From positions 59,084 to 123,083 of the forward strand of contig NZ_MUNM01000069.1 of NCBI RefSeq assembly GCF_002286815.1: a DNA stretch of 64,000 nucleotides, written 5' to 3'. This DNA is from Pseudomonas sp. PICF141 (lineage in GTDB: Bacteria; Pseudomonadota; Gammaproteobacteria; Pseudomonadales; Pseudomonadaceae). Every line of letters starts with the position of its first letter. Position 1 is the stretch's first letter. A program made the position numbers and the translations under genes. Below, piece after piece: positions 35,179-43,836 of the stretch. The notes beneath the pieces were generated by a model. It was not told the origin of the DNA. It saw only the letters and a list, made by a program, of their open reading frames with translations, and ran no database searches.

Positions 35179-36450
35179 TCAGACCGACTCCTGGCCGCGC
35201 AACTGACCATCACCGATCACGACGTACTTCTCGCAAGTCAGCCCTTCGAGGCCCACCGGGCCGCGGGCGTGCAGCTTATCAGTAGAAATGCCAATCTCGG
35301 CACCCAATCCGTATTCGAAGCCATCGGCGAAGCACGTCGGCGTATTGATCATCACCGAAGACGAATCGACTTCGGCCACGAAACGCCGGGTGTCGGCCAG
35401 GTTTTCGCTGACGATCGAATCGGTGTGATGGGAGCCGTACTGGTTAATGTGTTCGATGGCCTGATCCAGCCCGTCGACCACGCGGATCGAGAGGATTGGC
35501 GCCAGGTATTCGGTGTGCCAGTCCTCGGTGGTGGCCGCGACGGCCTCGATGATCGCCCGTGTACGCTCGCAACCGCGCAGTTCGACGCCTTTTTCGCGGA
35601 ACTGTGCCGCCATCGACGGCAGGAATTCCTTGGCAACCGCTTGATCCACCAGCAGGGTTTCCATGGCGCCACAGATGCCATAACGGTAAGTCTTGGCGTT
35701 GAAGGCAATGCGCTGGGCTTTCGGCAGATCGGCGTGGGCGCTGACGTAGACGTGACAAATGCCGTCCAGGTGCTTGATCACGGGTACGCGGGCATCGCGA
35801 CTGACCCGTTCGATCAGGCCACGGCCACCACGGGGCACGATGACGTCGACGTATTCGGGCATGGTGATCAGCGCGCCAACGGCGGCACGGTCGGTGGTTT
35901 CGACCACTTGCACCACGGCGGCCGGCAGATCGGCCTCGGCCAGGCCGCGCTGAATGCAGGCGGCAATGGCACGGTTGGAATGAATCGCCTCGGAGCCGCC
36001 ACGCAGGATGGTCGCGTTGCCAGACTTCAGGCACAGGCTGGCGGCATCGATGGTCACGTTCGGCCGTGATTCGTAGATGATCCCGATCACGCCCAATGGC
36101 ACGCGCATCTTGCCGACCTGAATGCCGGACGGGCGATAACTCATGTCGCGGATCGCCCCCACCGGGTCTGGCAGTGCCGCAACCTGACGCAAACCGACGA
36201 TCATGCCGTCGATGCGCTCCGGGGTCAGCGCCAGACGTTCCAGCAAAGCAGGCTCCAGACCATTGGCGCGGCCGGCCGCCAAATCCTGTTCATTGGCTGC
36301 GGTCAGCTCGGCGCGTGCAGCGTCCAGCGCATTGGCAGCCGCCTGCAAGGCGCGGTTTTTCTGCGCGGTGCTGGCACGGCCGATCACGCGGGAAGCTTCG
36401 CGGGCGGCGCGACCCAAACGGGTCATGTAGTCAAGAACGGACTCAGTCAT
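35179..36450 (-). CDS. proA: Glutamate-5-semialdehyde dehydrogenase (gamma-glutamyl phosphate reductase) ProA
   Basis: Second step of proline synthesis, NADPH reduction of gamma-glutamyl phosphate. 423 residues, aldehyde-dehydrogenase fold. Seen: VPLGVIGIIYESRPNVTIDA, CLKSGNATILRGGSEA, PRGGRGLIERVSRDARVPVI, and the catalytic Cys in YRYGICGAMETLLV. Start is the ATG complementing 36448-36450. It begins the long minus-strand cluster that continues through nadD, rsfS, rlmH, mrdA, rodA, mltB and rlpA. Confidence 0.95.
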   Translation of the reverse strand: MTESVLDYMTRLGRAAREASRVIGRASTAQKNRALQAAANALDAARAELTAANEQDLAAGRANGLEPALLERLALTPERIDGMIVGLRQVAALPDPVGAIRDMSYRPSGIQVGKMRVPLGVIGIIYESRPNVTIDAASLCLKSGNATILRGGSEAIHSNRAIAACIQRGLAEADLPAAVVQVVETTDRAAVGALITMPEYVDVIVPRGGRGLIERVSRDARVPVIKHLDGICHVYVSAHADLPKAQRIAFNAKTYRYGICGAMETLLVDQAVAKEFLPSMAAQFREKGVELRGCERTRAIIEAVAATTEDWHTEYLAPILSIRVVDGLDQAIEHINQYGSHHTDSIVSENLADTRRFVAEVDSSSVMINTPTCFADGFEYGLGAEIGISTDKLHARGPVGLEGLTCEKYVVIGDGQLRGQESV

Positions 36451-36639
36451 GGTCTGCAATGGTCTTTGCTAAGGTCTTGGTAAAGAGTAAAGCGGCAGAT
36501 TATAGCTGTCGCGTCCCGGGACTAACAGCGGTGACAGGCGGATGGTCGAAATGGAGGGCAATTTGCCGACGTTCAGCCGGGATTAAGCTGCATATTGTTA
36601 TCATCACGACTCAATCAGCCCTGATAAACGCTGTTCATC

Positions 36640-37338
36640 ATGACCAACCTGCCTGTTTCAGCGTCCGCTACGCGCCAGCCCACGGGGTTGCCGGATGCAT
36701 TTTTCGACCGCGATGCCCAAACGCTGGCCCGGGATTTACTGGGCAAAATCATCCGCCATAAGGTCGGCGACCTGTGGCTCAGTGCCCGGATCATCGAAAC
36801 CGAAGCCTATTACTGCGAAGAGAAAGGCAGCCATGCCTCCCTTGGCTACACAGAAAAGCGTAAGGCTTTGTTTCTGGATGGCGGCCACATCTATATGTAT
36901 TACGCCCGCGGCGGCGATTCGTTGAACTTCAGCGCTCAGGGTCCGGGTAATGCGGTATTGATCAAGTCAGCCTACCCCTGGGTCGATGAACTGAGCGGGC
37001 CGGCTAGCCTGGCGCAGATGCTATTGAACAACCCCGATGCCCAGGGCCGCCCTCGCCCCTCGCAAAAGCTGTGTGCCGGGCAGACGCTGCTTTGCAAGGC
37101 ACTGGGGTTGAAGGTGCCGGCCTGGGACGCCAAGCGCTTCGACCATGAAGTACTGCTGGTGGAAGATGTCGGGCCGGCGCCCGGTCACATCATCCAGACC
37201 ACACGCCTGGGCATCCCCCAAGGGCGCGACGAACATTTGATGTACCGTTTTGTTGATGCGGCTTACGCACTTTATTGCACGCGCAACCCGCTGCGCCGGG
37301 GACAGGTCGAAGGGCGTGATTATTTTTTGCTGTCCTGA
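36640..37338 (+). CDS. mpg: 3-methyladenine DNA glycosylase (Mpg/AAG family)
   Basis: Removes alkylated purines from DNA. 232 residues of the AAG fold. Family segments: ARDLLGKIIRHKVGDLWLSA, IIETEAYYCEEKGSHASLG with the catalytic Glu, RKALFLDGGHIYMYYARGG, and the C-terminal HLMYRFVDAAYALYCTRNP. Divergent from proA with a ~190-base spacer. Together with the AidB-like gene at 2035-3684 this gives two genes in the window from families linked to alkylation. Confidence 0.93.
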   Translation: MTNLPVSASATRQPTGLPDAFFDRDAQTLARDLLGKIIRHKVGDLWLSARIIETEAYYCEEKGSHASLGYTEKRKALFLDGGHIYMYYARGGDSLNFSAQGPGNAVLIKSAYPWVDELSGPASLAQMLLNNPDAQGRPRPSQKLCAGQTLLCKALGLKVPAWDAKRFDHEVLLVEDVGPAPGHIIQTTRLGIPQGRDEHLMYRFVDAAYALYCTRNPLRRGQVEGRDYFLLS

Positions 37339-37368
37339 TACCCGCTGAATCTTGATGCAAAGGAAACC

Positions 37369-37463
37369 CTTGTGGGAGCGGGCTTGCCCGCGATAGGGCC
37401 ATACCGGCCGACATCGATGCTGACTGTCCCGACACCATCGCGGGCAAGCCCGCTCCCACAGGG
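37369..37463. repeat. Inverted-pair REP, GTGGGAGCGGGC variant
   Basis: Arms TGTGGGAGCGGGCTTGCCCG (37371-) and CGGGCAAGCCCGCTCCCACA (37441-37460), with CGCGAT/ATCGCG continuing inward, and about 40 bases between. Lies between mpg and the DedA-PAP2 gene. Confidence 0.9.
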
Positions 37464-37530
37464 TTTTAGGGTGTTGTTTAAATTGTGTTCGCCCACCAAG
37501 GGGCCAATTGAATCAGATGGAGTTGTTTTT

Positions 37531-38847
37531 ATGGGCCCATGGCTCGATAGCGTGACCGGTTGGCTGACAGTCAACCCGCAGTGGCTGGCCGCGGCAGTGT
37601 TCATCGTGGCTTGCGTTGAATGCCTGGCGATTGCCGGGTTGATCGTGCCCGGCACCGTGTTGCTGTTTGCCGTGGCGGTCCTGGCCGGCAGCGGCGCGTT
37701 GTCCTTGGGAGAAACGCTGCTGCTGGGTTTGCTCGGTGGTGTGCTGGGTGACATTGTTTCGTACTTTCTGGGGCGCCATTTCCACCAGAACATCCGGCGT
37801 CTGCCGGGGTTGCGCCATCATCCGGAATGGATCGCCGGGGCCGAGGCGTATTTCCAGCGTTATGGCATTGCCAGCCTATTGGTCGGACGTTTTATCGGCC
37901 CGCTACGACCGATGTTGCCGATGGTCGCAGGAATGTTCGACATGCCATTCCCGCGCTTCGCTGTCGTCAGCCTGCTGGCCGCCGCAGGCTGGAGCGTTGC
38001 GTATCTGCTGCCCGGCTGGGCCACGGGAGCGGCGATTCGCTTGCCGTTGCCGGAAGGTTTCTGGCCCGAGGCCGGGATTGTCGCGGGCAGCATTGCACTG
38101 ATGGTGGGGCTGAGTGCCACCAGCAGCCTGCGCCGACATCGCAAAGCCACGATGTTCATCACCGGCATGAGCCTGCTGATTCTGGCGGGGCTGTTTATTG
38201 GCTACCCGCACCTGAGCGCGCTTGACCAAGGCGTGATGACGCTGGTGCAGGAGCATCGCAGCCCGATGCTCGATGAAATAGCCGTAGTGTTCACACTGAT
38301 CGGCGAATTCCGCAACATGTTGATGTTGAGCGCGCTGCTGACAATTCTGCTGTTGCTGACGAAGCAATGGCGGCACGCAATCTTTGCCGGTAGTACGTTG
38401 CTGTTCACCGCACTGGGCAATACTGCGACCAAGCACTTTTTCGCCCGCATTCGCCCGGAAGTGCTGAGTGATCCATTGACCAGCTACAGCATGCCCAGCG
38501 GCCACGCATCGGGCTCTTTCGCGCTGTTCTTGACCCTCGCGGTGCTGGCGGGTCGCGGACAACCGCCGCGCATGCGCCTGACCTGGTTGTTGGTGGGTTG
38601 CTTGCCAGCGCTGACGATTTCCTTTTCACGGGTGTACCTGGGGGCCCACTGGCCGACCGATGTACTGGCCGGCGCGATGCTGGCGGCATGCGTATGTGCG
38701 GCCAGCCTCTGGCTGACTCAACGGCAGATCTCACTCAACGCCATGCCGTCGAAAATCTGGTGGCTGGTATTGCCTTCATTGGTGGCGTTGTTCGGTTTCT
38801 TTGTGTTGAAGCACATGCCGCATGCGATGTTGAGATACGCGTACTGA
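37531..38847 (+). CDS. DedA-PAP2 phosphatase fusion membrane protein
   Basis: 438 residues joining two membrane families. Residues ~1-200 form a DedA/SNARE-associated domain (AGLIVPGTVLLFAVAVLAGS, LVGRFIGPLRPMLPMVAGMF); residues ~240-430 form a PAP2 phosphatase with all three motifs: KHFFARIRPE (KX6RP), SYSMPSGHASG (PSGH) and SRVYLGAHWPTDVL (SRX5H), followed by a last membrane helix. DedA proteins include undecaprenyl-phosphate and phospholipid flippases, and PAP2 enzymes dephosphorylate C55-PP or lipid phosphates, so the fusion suggests recycling of a lipid phosphate carrier. Substrate not shown by the sequence. Confidence 0.88.
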   Translation: MGPWLDSVTGWLTVNPQWLAAAVFIVACVECLAIAGLIVPGTVLLFAVAVLAGSGALSLGETLLLGLLGGVLGDIVSYFLGRHFHQNIRRLPGLRHHPEWIAGAEAYFQRYGIASLLVGRFIGPLRPMLPMVAGMFDMPFPRFAVVSLLAAAGWSVAYLLPGWATGAAIRLPLPEGFWPEAGIVAGSIALMVGLSATSSLRRHRKATMFITGMSLLILAGLFIGYPHLSALDQGVMTLVQEHRSPMLDEIAVVFTLIGEFRNMLMLSALLTILLLLTKQWRHAIFAGSTLLFTALGNTATKHFFARIRPEVLSDPLTSYSMPSGHASGSFALFLTLAVLAGRGQPPRMRLTWLLVGCLPALTISFSRVYLGAHWPTDVLAGAMLAACVCAASLWLTQRQISLNAMPSKIWWLVLPSLVALFGFFVLKHMPHAMLRYAY

Positions 38848-38864
38848 AAGATCAAAAGCGCGCG

Positions 38865-39455
38865 TCAGGCAAACAAGTCACCCTGCAACTTATCCAGCAA
38901 CGCCTGAATCGCATCCAGACGTTGCTGCGGATCATCGAGTTGCAGCAGGTTGATCTTGTCCGTGTCGGCAAACGGCAACAGGTATGCCAATTGATTGGCC
39001 AGCGACTGTTGCCCCGCCGCTTCGGTGCCCATGTCCAGCGCTTCGACCATCGGATGTTCCGCCAAGGCCTTGAGCAACGCGACCAGGTCGGCGTCTTCAT
39101 CCTGTAGCGGTTGTTCGGGTTCATCTTTGAGCCACTCGACTTCAGCGATGATCAATTGGTCGCGCTGCACCTCGGTACGCACAACGCGGAAACGCCGCCC
39201 GCCTTTCACCCGAATACCCAGCAGGCCATTGTCTTGCTGATGGAAATCGGTGATCAGTGCCTCGCACCCTACCCGTGCGTAGCCTTCGGGGGCGATGCCC
39301 ACTTCCTTGCCGTCGAGGATGCACACCACGCCGAAGCCGACGCCCTGTTTCATGCAGAGACCAATCATGTCCAGATAGCGCGCCTCGAAGATCTGCAAGT
39401 CGAGGATGCAGTCCGGAAACAGCACCGTGTTCAGCGGAAAAAGCGGCAGACTCAT
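38865..39455 (-). CDS. LON substrate-binding-domain protein
   Basis: 196-residue protein with only the N-terminal (PUA-like) substrate-binding domain of Lon protease and no ATPase or protease part. Seen: LPLFPLNTVLFPDCILDLQI, FEARYLDMIGLCMKQGVGFG, and a helical C-terminal half. The ATG complementing 39453-39455 is 7 bases from AAGGA and is preferred over one two codons upstream. Such proteins are widespread but have no agreed function. Ends convergently with the DedA-PAP2 gene and lies 10 bases after lrgB. Confidence 0.85.
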   Translation of the reverse strand: MSLPLFPLNTVLFPDCILDLQIFEARYLDMIGLCMKQGVGFGVVCILDGKEVGIAPEGYARVGCEALITDFHQQDNGLLGIRVKGGRRFRVVRTEVQRDQLIIAEVEWLKDEPEQPLQDEDADLVALLKALAEHPMVEALDMGTEAAGQQSLANQLAYLLPFADTDKINLLQLDDPQQRLDAIQALLDKLQGDLFA

Positions 39456-39465
39456 AGACATTTCC

Positions 39466-40182
39466 TTACACCACCATCGACACCGCCAACGGCAGGAATA
39501 CCGCCGTGGCTACGCCCATCAGACTCATCGCCAGCGCCGCAAAGGCACCGCACTCTTCACTTTCCTGCAAGGCCACCGAAGTGCCGACCGCGTGGGCGGT
39601 CATGCCCAGGGCCATGCCGCGGGCCTCTGGACTGTGGACACCGAGGCGAGTCAGAAGACTCGGCCCGAAGATCGCCCCGATCACTCCGGTAATCAATACG
39701 AACACCGCGGCCAATGCCGCGACGCCACCTATCTGCTCCGCCACCAGCATGGCAATCGGCGAGGTGACCGACTTGGGTGCCATGGTCATCAGGATCATGT
39801 GTTCGGCGCCGAAGCCCCAGCCCAGCAACACACCCATGCCCGTGGCGACCACGCCACCTATCACCAGCGTAGTAAATATCGGCCAGAACAACTGCCGGAT
39901 CCGCCGCAGATTGAGGTACAGCGGCACCGCCAGCGCAACAGTGGCCGGCCCGAGCAAGATGCTGAGGATCTCGGTGCTCTTGCGATATTCGGCGTAGCTC
40001 AAGCCGCAACCGATCAGGACAGCGATGACCAGCAACATGGAGACCAGTACCGGCTGCAGAAAAATCCAGCGGGTTTTCTCGTAGCACGCCAGCACCAATT
40101 GATACGCGCCCAAGGTAATGCCAATACCGAACAATGGATGATGGATCACCGACGCCCAGGCGCCCTGCCAATCGAAAGTCAT
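39466..40182 (-). CDS. lrgB: LrgB/CidB family membrane protein
   Basis: 238 residues with about seven membrane helices. Family segments: HPLFGIGITLGAYQLVLACY, LSILLGPATVALAVPLYLNL, APKSVTSPIAMLVAEQIGG and ALGMTAHAVGTSVALQESEE. Pairs with LrgA upstream (4-base overlap). The family is associated with murein hydrolase control and programmed lysis in Staphylococcus and with glycolate/pyruvate transport in other bacteria and plants; which applies here cannot be told from sequence. Confidence 0.88.
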   Translation of the reverse strand: MTFDWQGAWASVIHHPLFGIGITLGAYQLVLACYEKTRWIFLQPVLVSMLLVIAVLIGCGLSYAEYRKSTEILSILLGPATVALAVPLYLNLRRIRQLFWPIFTTLVIGGVVATGMGVLLGWGFGAEHMILMTMAPKSVTSPIAMLVAEQIGGVAALAAVFVLITGVIGAIFGPSLLTRLGVHSPEARGMALGMTAHAVGTSVALQESEECGAFAALAMSLMGVATAVFLPLAVSMVV

Positions 40183-40541
40183 TGGCCATCCTCACGATGC
40201 GCGTGACGCTTGACCATGCGCTGCATCAATACGCCGGCGAAGGCCATCGACAGCAGCAGCGACAACACCAGCGCACCGGTGATCGCCCAGAAATCCGCGG
40301 CAATATCGGCAGCGTAAACCATCACGCCCACCGCTGGCGGCACCAGCAGCAATGGCAGATAACGCAGCAGGCTGCTGGCCGCCAGGTTCAGCGGTTCGCC
40401 GACCTGACCGCGAATAATCAGGTATCCCAGCAGCAACAGCAGACCAATGATCGGCCCTGGCAGCACCGGCAAAAACAAATGGTTAAGGGCGGTGCCGAGC
40501 AATTGAAAAAGCACCAGCCAGGTCAGGCCACGTAACAACAT
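40179..40541 (-). CDS. lrgA: CidA/LrgA family holin-like protein
   Basis: 120 residues, four hydrophobic helices, with VLPGPIIGLLLLLGYLIIRG and LLRYLPLLLVPPAVGVMVYA as family marks and a charged C-terminal tail (RMVKRHAHREDGQ), holin-like. First gene of an lrgA-lrgB-LON series on the minus strand. The upstream 195 bases to the divergent maoC gene hold no further gene. Confidence 0.88.
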   Translation of the reverse strand: MLLRGLTWLVLFQLLGTALNHLFLPVLPGPIIGLLLLLGYLIIRGQVGEPLNLAASSLLRYLPLLLVPPAVGVMVYAADIAADFWAITGALVLSLLLSMAFAGVLMQRMVKRHAHREDGQ

Positions 40542-40735
40542 CCATCATCTCCCGCGCACGCTCCCACAAAGAAGGGGCCCGACATTATAAGCACGCCAAC
40601 GCTATGAACCGGCATTCGCCAAAAGCATGGACAGTTGACCGGAGCAATTTGCCATGTTGATCTAAAGTGGTTCGCAGGGAGGTCACATCCCCCACTCGAA
40701 AAACTATAAAACCGATAAACCCAAGGAGAGTCTCA

Positions 40736-41191
40736 ATGCCCCAGGTTCCAGTTGCAGAGCTCAAAGATTATGTCGGCAAGGAACTCGGACGTTCCGAATG
40801 GCTCACCATCGACCAGAAACGTATCGACCTCTTCGCAGAAGCCACAGGCGATTTTCAGTTCATCCATGTCGACCCGGTCAAAGCCGCGCAAACACCTTTT
40901 GGCAGCACCATCGCCCACGGTTTTTTGTCGTTGTCGCTGATCCCCAAACTGATGGAAGACATCTTCATCGTGCCCGAAGGTGCAAAGATGGTCGTCAACT
41001 ATGGTCTGGACAGCGTGCGTTTCATCCAGCCTGTGAAGGTCGATTCCAGGGTTCGACTCAAGGTTGACATGAACGAGGTCACCGAAAAGAAACCCGGCCA
41101 ATGGTTACTCAAGGTCATCGCCACGCTTGAAATCGAAGGGTCGGACAAACCGGCGTATATCGCCGAGTCGCTGTCCCTCTGCTTCGTGTAA
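40736..41191 (+). CDS. MaoC-like (R)-specific enoyl-CoA hydratase
   Basis: 151-residue hot-dog-fold protein. The hydratase motif with its catalytic Asp and His reads FAEATGDFQFIHVDPVKA, followed by GSTIAHGFLSLSLIPKL. Members hydrate trans-2-enoyl-CoA, feeding beta-oxidation intermediates towards PHA or other pathways; PhaJ-type enzymes are similar in length. The acyl-chain specificity is unknown. AAGGAG sits 8 bases before the ATG. A lone gene between lrgA and the MORN/C13 gene. Confidence 0.85.
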   Translation: MPQVPVAELKDYVGKELGRSEWLTIDQKRIDLFAEATGDFQFIHVDPVKAAQTPFGSTIAHGFLSLSLIPKLMEDIFIVPEGAKMVVNYGLDSVRFIQPVKVDSRVRLKVDMNEVTEKKPGQWLLKVIATLEIEGSDKPAYIAESLSLCFV

Positions 41192-41305
41192 AGCCTCCCG
41201 GATGCGAAGCAGCTCACGCTGCTTCGCGCTGTGTCTGTGCTGCGTCTCTATAAATGCGACACATAGCTGCGGCATACTCGGTCTCCTAATTGCCCGGATC
41301 CCGCT

Positions 41306-43021
41306 ATGCGCTCATTTGCACTTCTTGCTTTGACCTTGTTGCTTACCGCTTGCGGCGATGGCGAATCGCTGTTGCCCCCCGATGCGCGCCTGCCGGACGG
41401 CGGACGTTATCGCGGTGATCTGGTCAATGGCTTGCTGCAAGGCGAAGGCCGTATCGATTATCCGAACGGCAGCTGGTACGCCGGTCAGTTCGATAAAGGC
41501 CAATGGCATGGCCAGGGCGAATGGCATGGCAGCAATGGCGAGGTCTATCGCGGGCAATTCCAGCAAGGGCTATTCGACGGCCAAGGCACGCTGACCACTC
41601 CTGGCAGCAGCTACACCGGCGGTTTCAAGGCGGGCAGACGCGACGGCGAAGGCACCCTCAAAGAAAACGCCATGACTTACCGCGGCGAATTCAAGGCCGA
41701 TCAATATTCAGGGCTCGGTCGTCTGGAACTCGCAGACGGCAGCCAGTACCAGGGTCAATTCGCCCACGGCAAACCCAACGGCGAAGGCCAGCGCAGCGAT
41801 GCCAGCGGGAATCAGTTCACCGGGCATTTCGTTAACGGCCAGCTGGAAGGCAACGGCACCTTCAACAGCGCCGATGGCGATATCTATGTCGGCGGTTTCA
41901 AGAACAATCAACTGCACGGCAAGGGCCGCTACGAAAACGCCGATGGCGATGTCTGGCTCGGTCAGTTCAAGGAAGGCGTGCTCGGCGGCAAGGGCGAGTT
42001 GATCGGCGCCGATGGCAGTCACTACATCGGTCACTTCAGCGACTGGCGTTTCACCGGTCAGGGTCGCTTGAACCTGGCCGACGGCAGCTTCTATGTCGGC
42101 CAGTTCGACGGCGACAACTATCAGGGCCAAGGTACTTTGGTGCTGACCGATGGCACGGTGCAGAGCGGCGCCTGGGTCAATAGTCAGCGCGTGCGCGATG
42201 CCGACGACAAGCTGCTACCCGACCCTCTGGAGCTCGGTTTGCTGGCTCAGGGTCGCTTGCTCGACGATGCACTGGCCAATGTCCCGGCCTCAACCTCGGC
42301 GGTCGAACTGTACACCTTGACCCTCGGCGGCGACGGCAAGCAGAGTGTGTTCCTGCGCGAGTCCGACTATGTCGCCAACATGCTCGCCAGCCGTTTCGGC
42401 GCCTTCGGCCAGATTCGCCTGGTCAACCATCGCGACCACCTGGGCGACCGACCGATGGCCACCCGGGAAACCCTGCGCCGCGCCGCCCAGACCCTGGCCG
42501 AACGTAGCGGCCCGGAAGACCTGCTGTTCATTTACCTGACCAGCCACGGCACCAGCGAACACGAACTGGTACTCGACCAGCCACGCATGGAACTGGCCGA
42601 CCTGCCGGGCGATGAACTCGCCGCCGTCCTCGCGCCCTTGAAAAAGCGCGACAAAATCATCGTGATTTCATCCTGTTATTCCGGCGGTTTCATTCCCGCC
42701 CTCAAGGACGAACGCACCCTGATCATGACCGCCTCGCGCGCCGATCGAGTGTCCTTCGGGTGTTCGGAAGAAGCCAACTTCACCTACTTTGGCGACGCGC
42801 TGTTCGCCCAGGCGCTGAACCAGACCGACGATCTGGAGCATGCCTTCAAACTGGCCAGTGCCACCGTGGCCGAACGCGAACTGGCCGACAATTTCGAAGC
42901 CTCGGAGCCGCAAATCTGGGCGCCGAAAACCGTGCTCGCCCACTGGCAATCGTTACGCAAACAGCAAGCACGAAAAGCCCTGCAAAGTGTCTCAGTCAGC
43001 AAGGATGAAAAGAGCAACTAA
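41306..43021 (+). CDS. MORN-repeat lipoprotein with C13 (caspase-fold) peptidase domain
   Basis: 571 residues. Lipoprotein signal with lipobox LLLTACG; the residue after Cys is Gly, so outer-membrane sorting is likely. Then eleven MORN repeats and a weaker twelfth (~residues 33-295; units such as WYAGQFDKGQWHGQGEW and VYRGQFQQGLFDGQGTL), a linker, and a legumain-type peptidase C13 domain. The caspase-fold His-Cys pair is visible as His414 in YLTSHGTSEH and Cys457 in VISSCYSGGF, 43 residues apart. It corresponds by position to P. aeruginosa PA4016. Role unknown; MORN repeats often bind lipid or protein, so a surface-located peptidase or transamidase is conceivable. Confidence 0.85.
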   Translation: MRSFALLALTLLLTACGDGESLLPPDARLPDGGRYRGDLVNGLLQGEGRIDYPNGSWYAGQFDKGQWHGQGEWHGSNGEVYRGQFQQGLFDGQGTLTTPGSSYTGGFKAGRRDGEGTLKENAMTYRGEFKADQYSGLGRLELADGSQYQGQFAHGKPNGEGQRSDASGNQFTGHFVNGQLEGNGTFNSADGDIYVGGFKNNQLHGKGRYENADGDVWLGQFKEGVLGGKGELIGADGSHYIGHFSDWRFTGQGRLNLADGSFYVGQFDGDNYQGQGTLVLTDGTVQSGAWVNSQRVRDADDKLLPDPLELGLLAQGRLLDDALANVPASTSAVELYTLTLGGDGKQSVFLRESDYVANMLASRFGAFGQIRLVNHRDHLGDRPMATRETLRRAAQTLAERSGPEDLLFIYLTSHGTSEHELVLDQPRMELADLPGDELAAVLAPLKKRDKIIVISSCYSGGFIPALKDERTLIMTASRADRVSFGCSEEANFTYFGDALFAQALNQTDDLEHAFKLASATVAERELADNFEASEPQIWAPKTVLAHWQSLRKQQARKALQSVSVSKDEKSN

Positions 43022-43048
43022 GCTGAATAGTATCAAGGGGGAATGACT

Positions 43049-43690
43049 ATGTACTTGACGCCTCAGCATGTATTGCTTGCCGGAGCTACCGGGTTAACCG
43101 GTGAACATTTGCTTGACCGTCTACTCAATGAGCCAACGATTACACGGGTATTAGCCCCCTCACGCCGGCCGCTGGCCGAACATCCTCACCTGGAAAACCC
43201 GGTTGGCGATCCGGCGGTGTTTTTGCCGCAACTGAACGGGCGCGTCGACATTGCCTACTGCTGCCTCGGCACCACGATCAAAAAGGCCGGCTCCGAGGAA
43301 GCGTTTCGCGCAGTGGACCTGGACATGGTGGTGGCCTTCGCCAAACGTGCGCGGGAAATGGGTGCACGGCACTTGATCGTGATCAGCGCCTTGGGAGCCG
43401 ATCGCAGATCCCCGATTTTCTACAACCGGGTCAAAGGCGAAATGGAACACGCATTGCGCGCGCAGAATTGGCCGCAGCTGACCATTTGCCGGCCTTCGCT
43501 GTTGTTGGGTGATCGCGTCGAGCCGCGACTGGCCGAACGGGTTGCCGGTCCACTGTCGAAATTGATTCCGGGCAAATACCACGGCATCGAAGCCTGCCAA
43601 CTGGCCCGCGCCATGTGGCGCCTGGCGCTGGAAGAGCAGGATGGCGTGCGGATTGTCGAGTCGGATGAGTTGCGTAAATTAGGCAAGTAA
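43049..43690 (+). CDS. NAD(P)-binding Rossmann-fold oxidoreductase (TIP30-like)
   Basis: 213-residue atypical short-chain dehydrogenase of the NAD(P)H-binding type. Dinucleotide motif VLLAGATGLTGEHLLDRLL at the N-terminus, then IAYCCLGTTIKKAGSEEAFR, HLIVISALGADRRSPIFYNR with the Tyr/Lys pair (YNRVK) and LTICRPSLLLGDR. The second ATG (43049) is 7 bases behind AAGGGGG and is preferred over the one at 43043. Starts 27 bases after the MORN/C13 gene, so it is likely co-transcribed. Substrate unknown. Confidence 0.85.
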   Translation: MYLTPQHVLLAGATGLTGEHLLDRLLNEPTITRVLAPSRRPLAEHPHLENPVGDPAVFLPQLNGRVDIAYCCLGTTIKKAGSEEAFRAVDLDMVVAFAKRAREMGARHLIVISALGADRRSPIFYNRVKGEMEHALRAQNWPQLTICRPSLLLGDRVEPRLAERVAGPLSKLIPGKYHGIEACQLARAMWRLALEEQDGVRIVESDELRKLGK

Positions 43691-43709
43691 TTTCAGGCCG
43701 ACCGCGGAC

Positions 43710-43832
43710 CTGTGGCGAGGGGGCTTGCCCCCGTTCGGCTGCGAAGCAGCCGCAAATCCAGGCGATTCAATGCAGCTGAAGAAACGGAGGGCCGCTGCGC
43801 GACCCAACGGGGGCAAGCCCCTCGCCACAGGG
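43710..43832. repeat. Inverted-pair REP, 'GGCGAGGGGGCTTGCCCCC' family
   Basis: Outer arms TGTGGCGAGGGGGCTTGCCC (43711-) and GGGGGCAAGCCCCTCGCCAC (43809-), with a smaller inverted motif CGGCTGCGAAGCAGCCG near the left arm. The right arm has four Cs where five would be perfect. Lies between the convergent oxidoreductase and YceK/YidQ-like genes. Confidence 0.85.
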
Positions 43833-43836
43833 CTTT

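Noticed and set aside
41306..43021. MORN/C13 protein as a type VI or contact-dependent effector
   Set aside because: It has a lipoprotein signal and no adjacent immunity, VgrG or secretion genes; an envelope role fits better.
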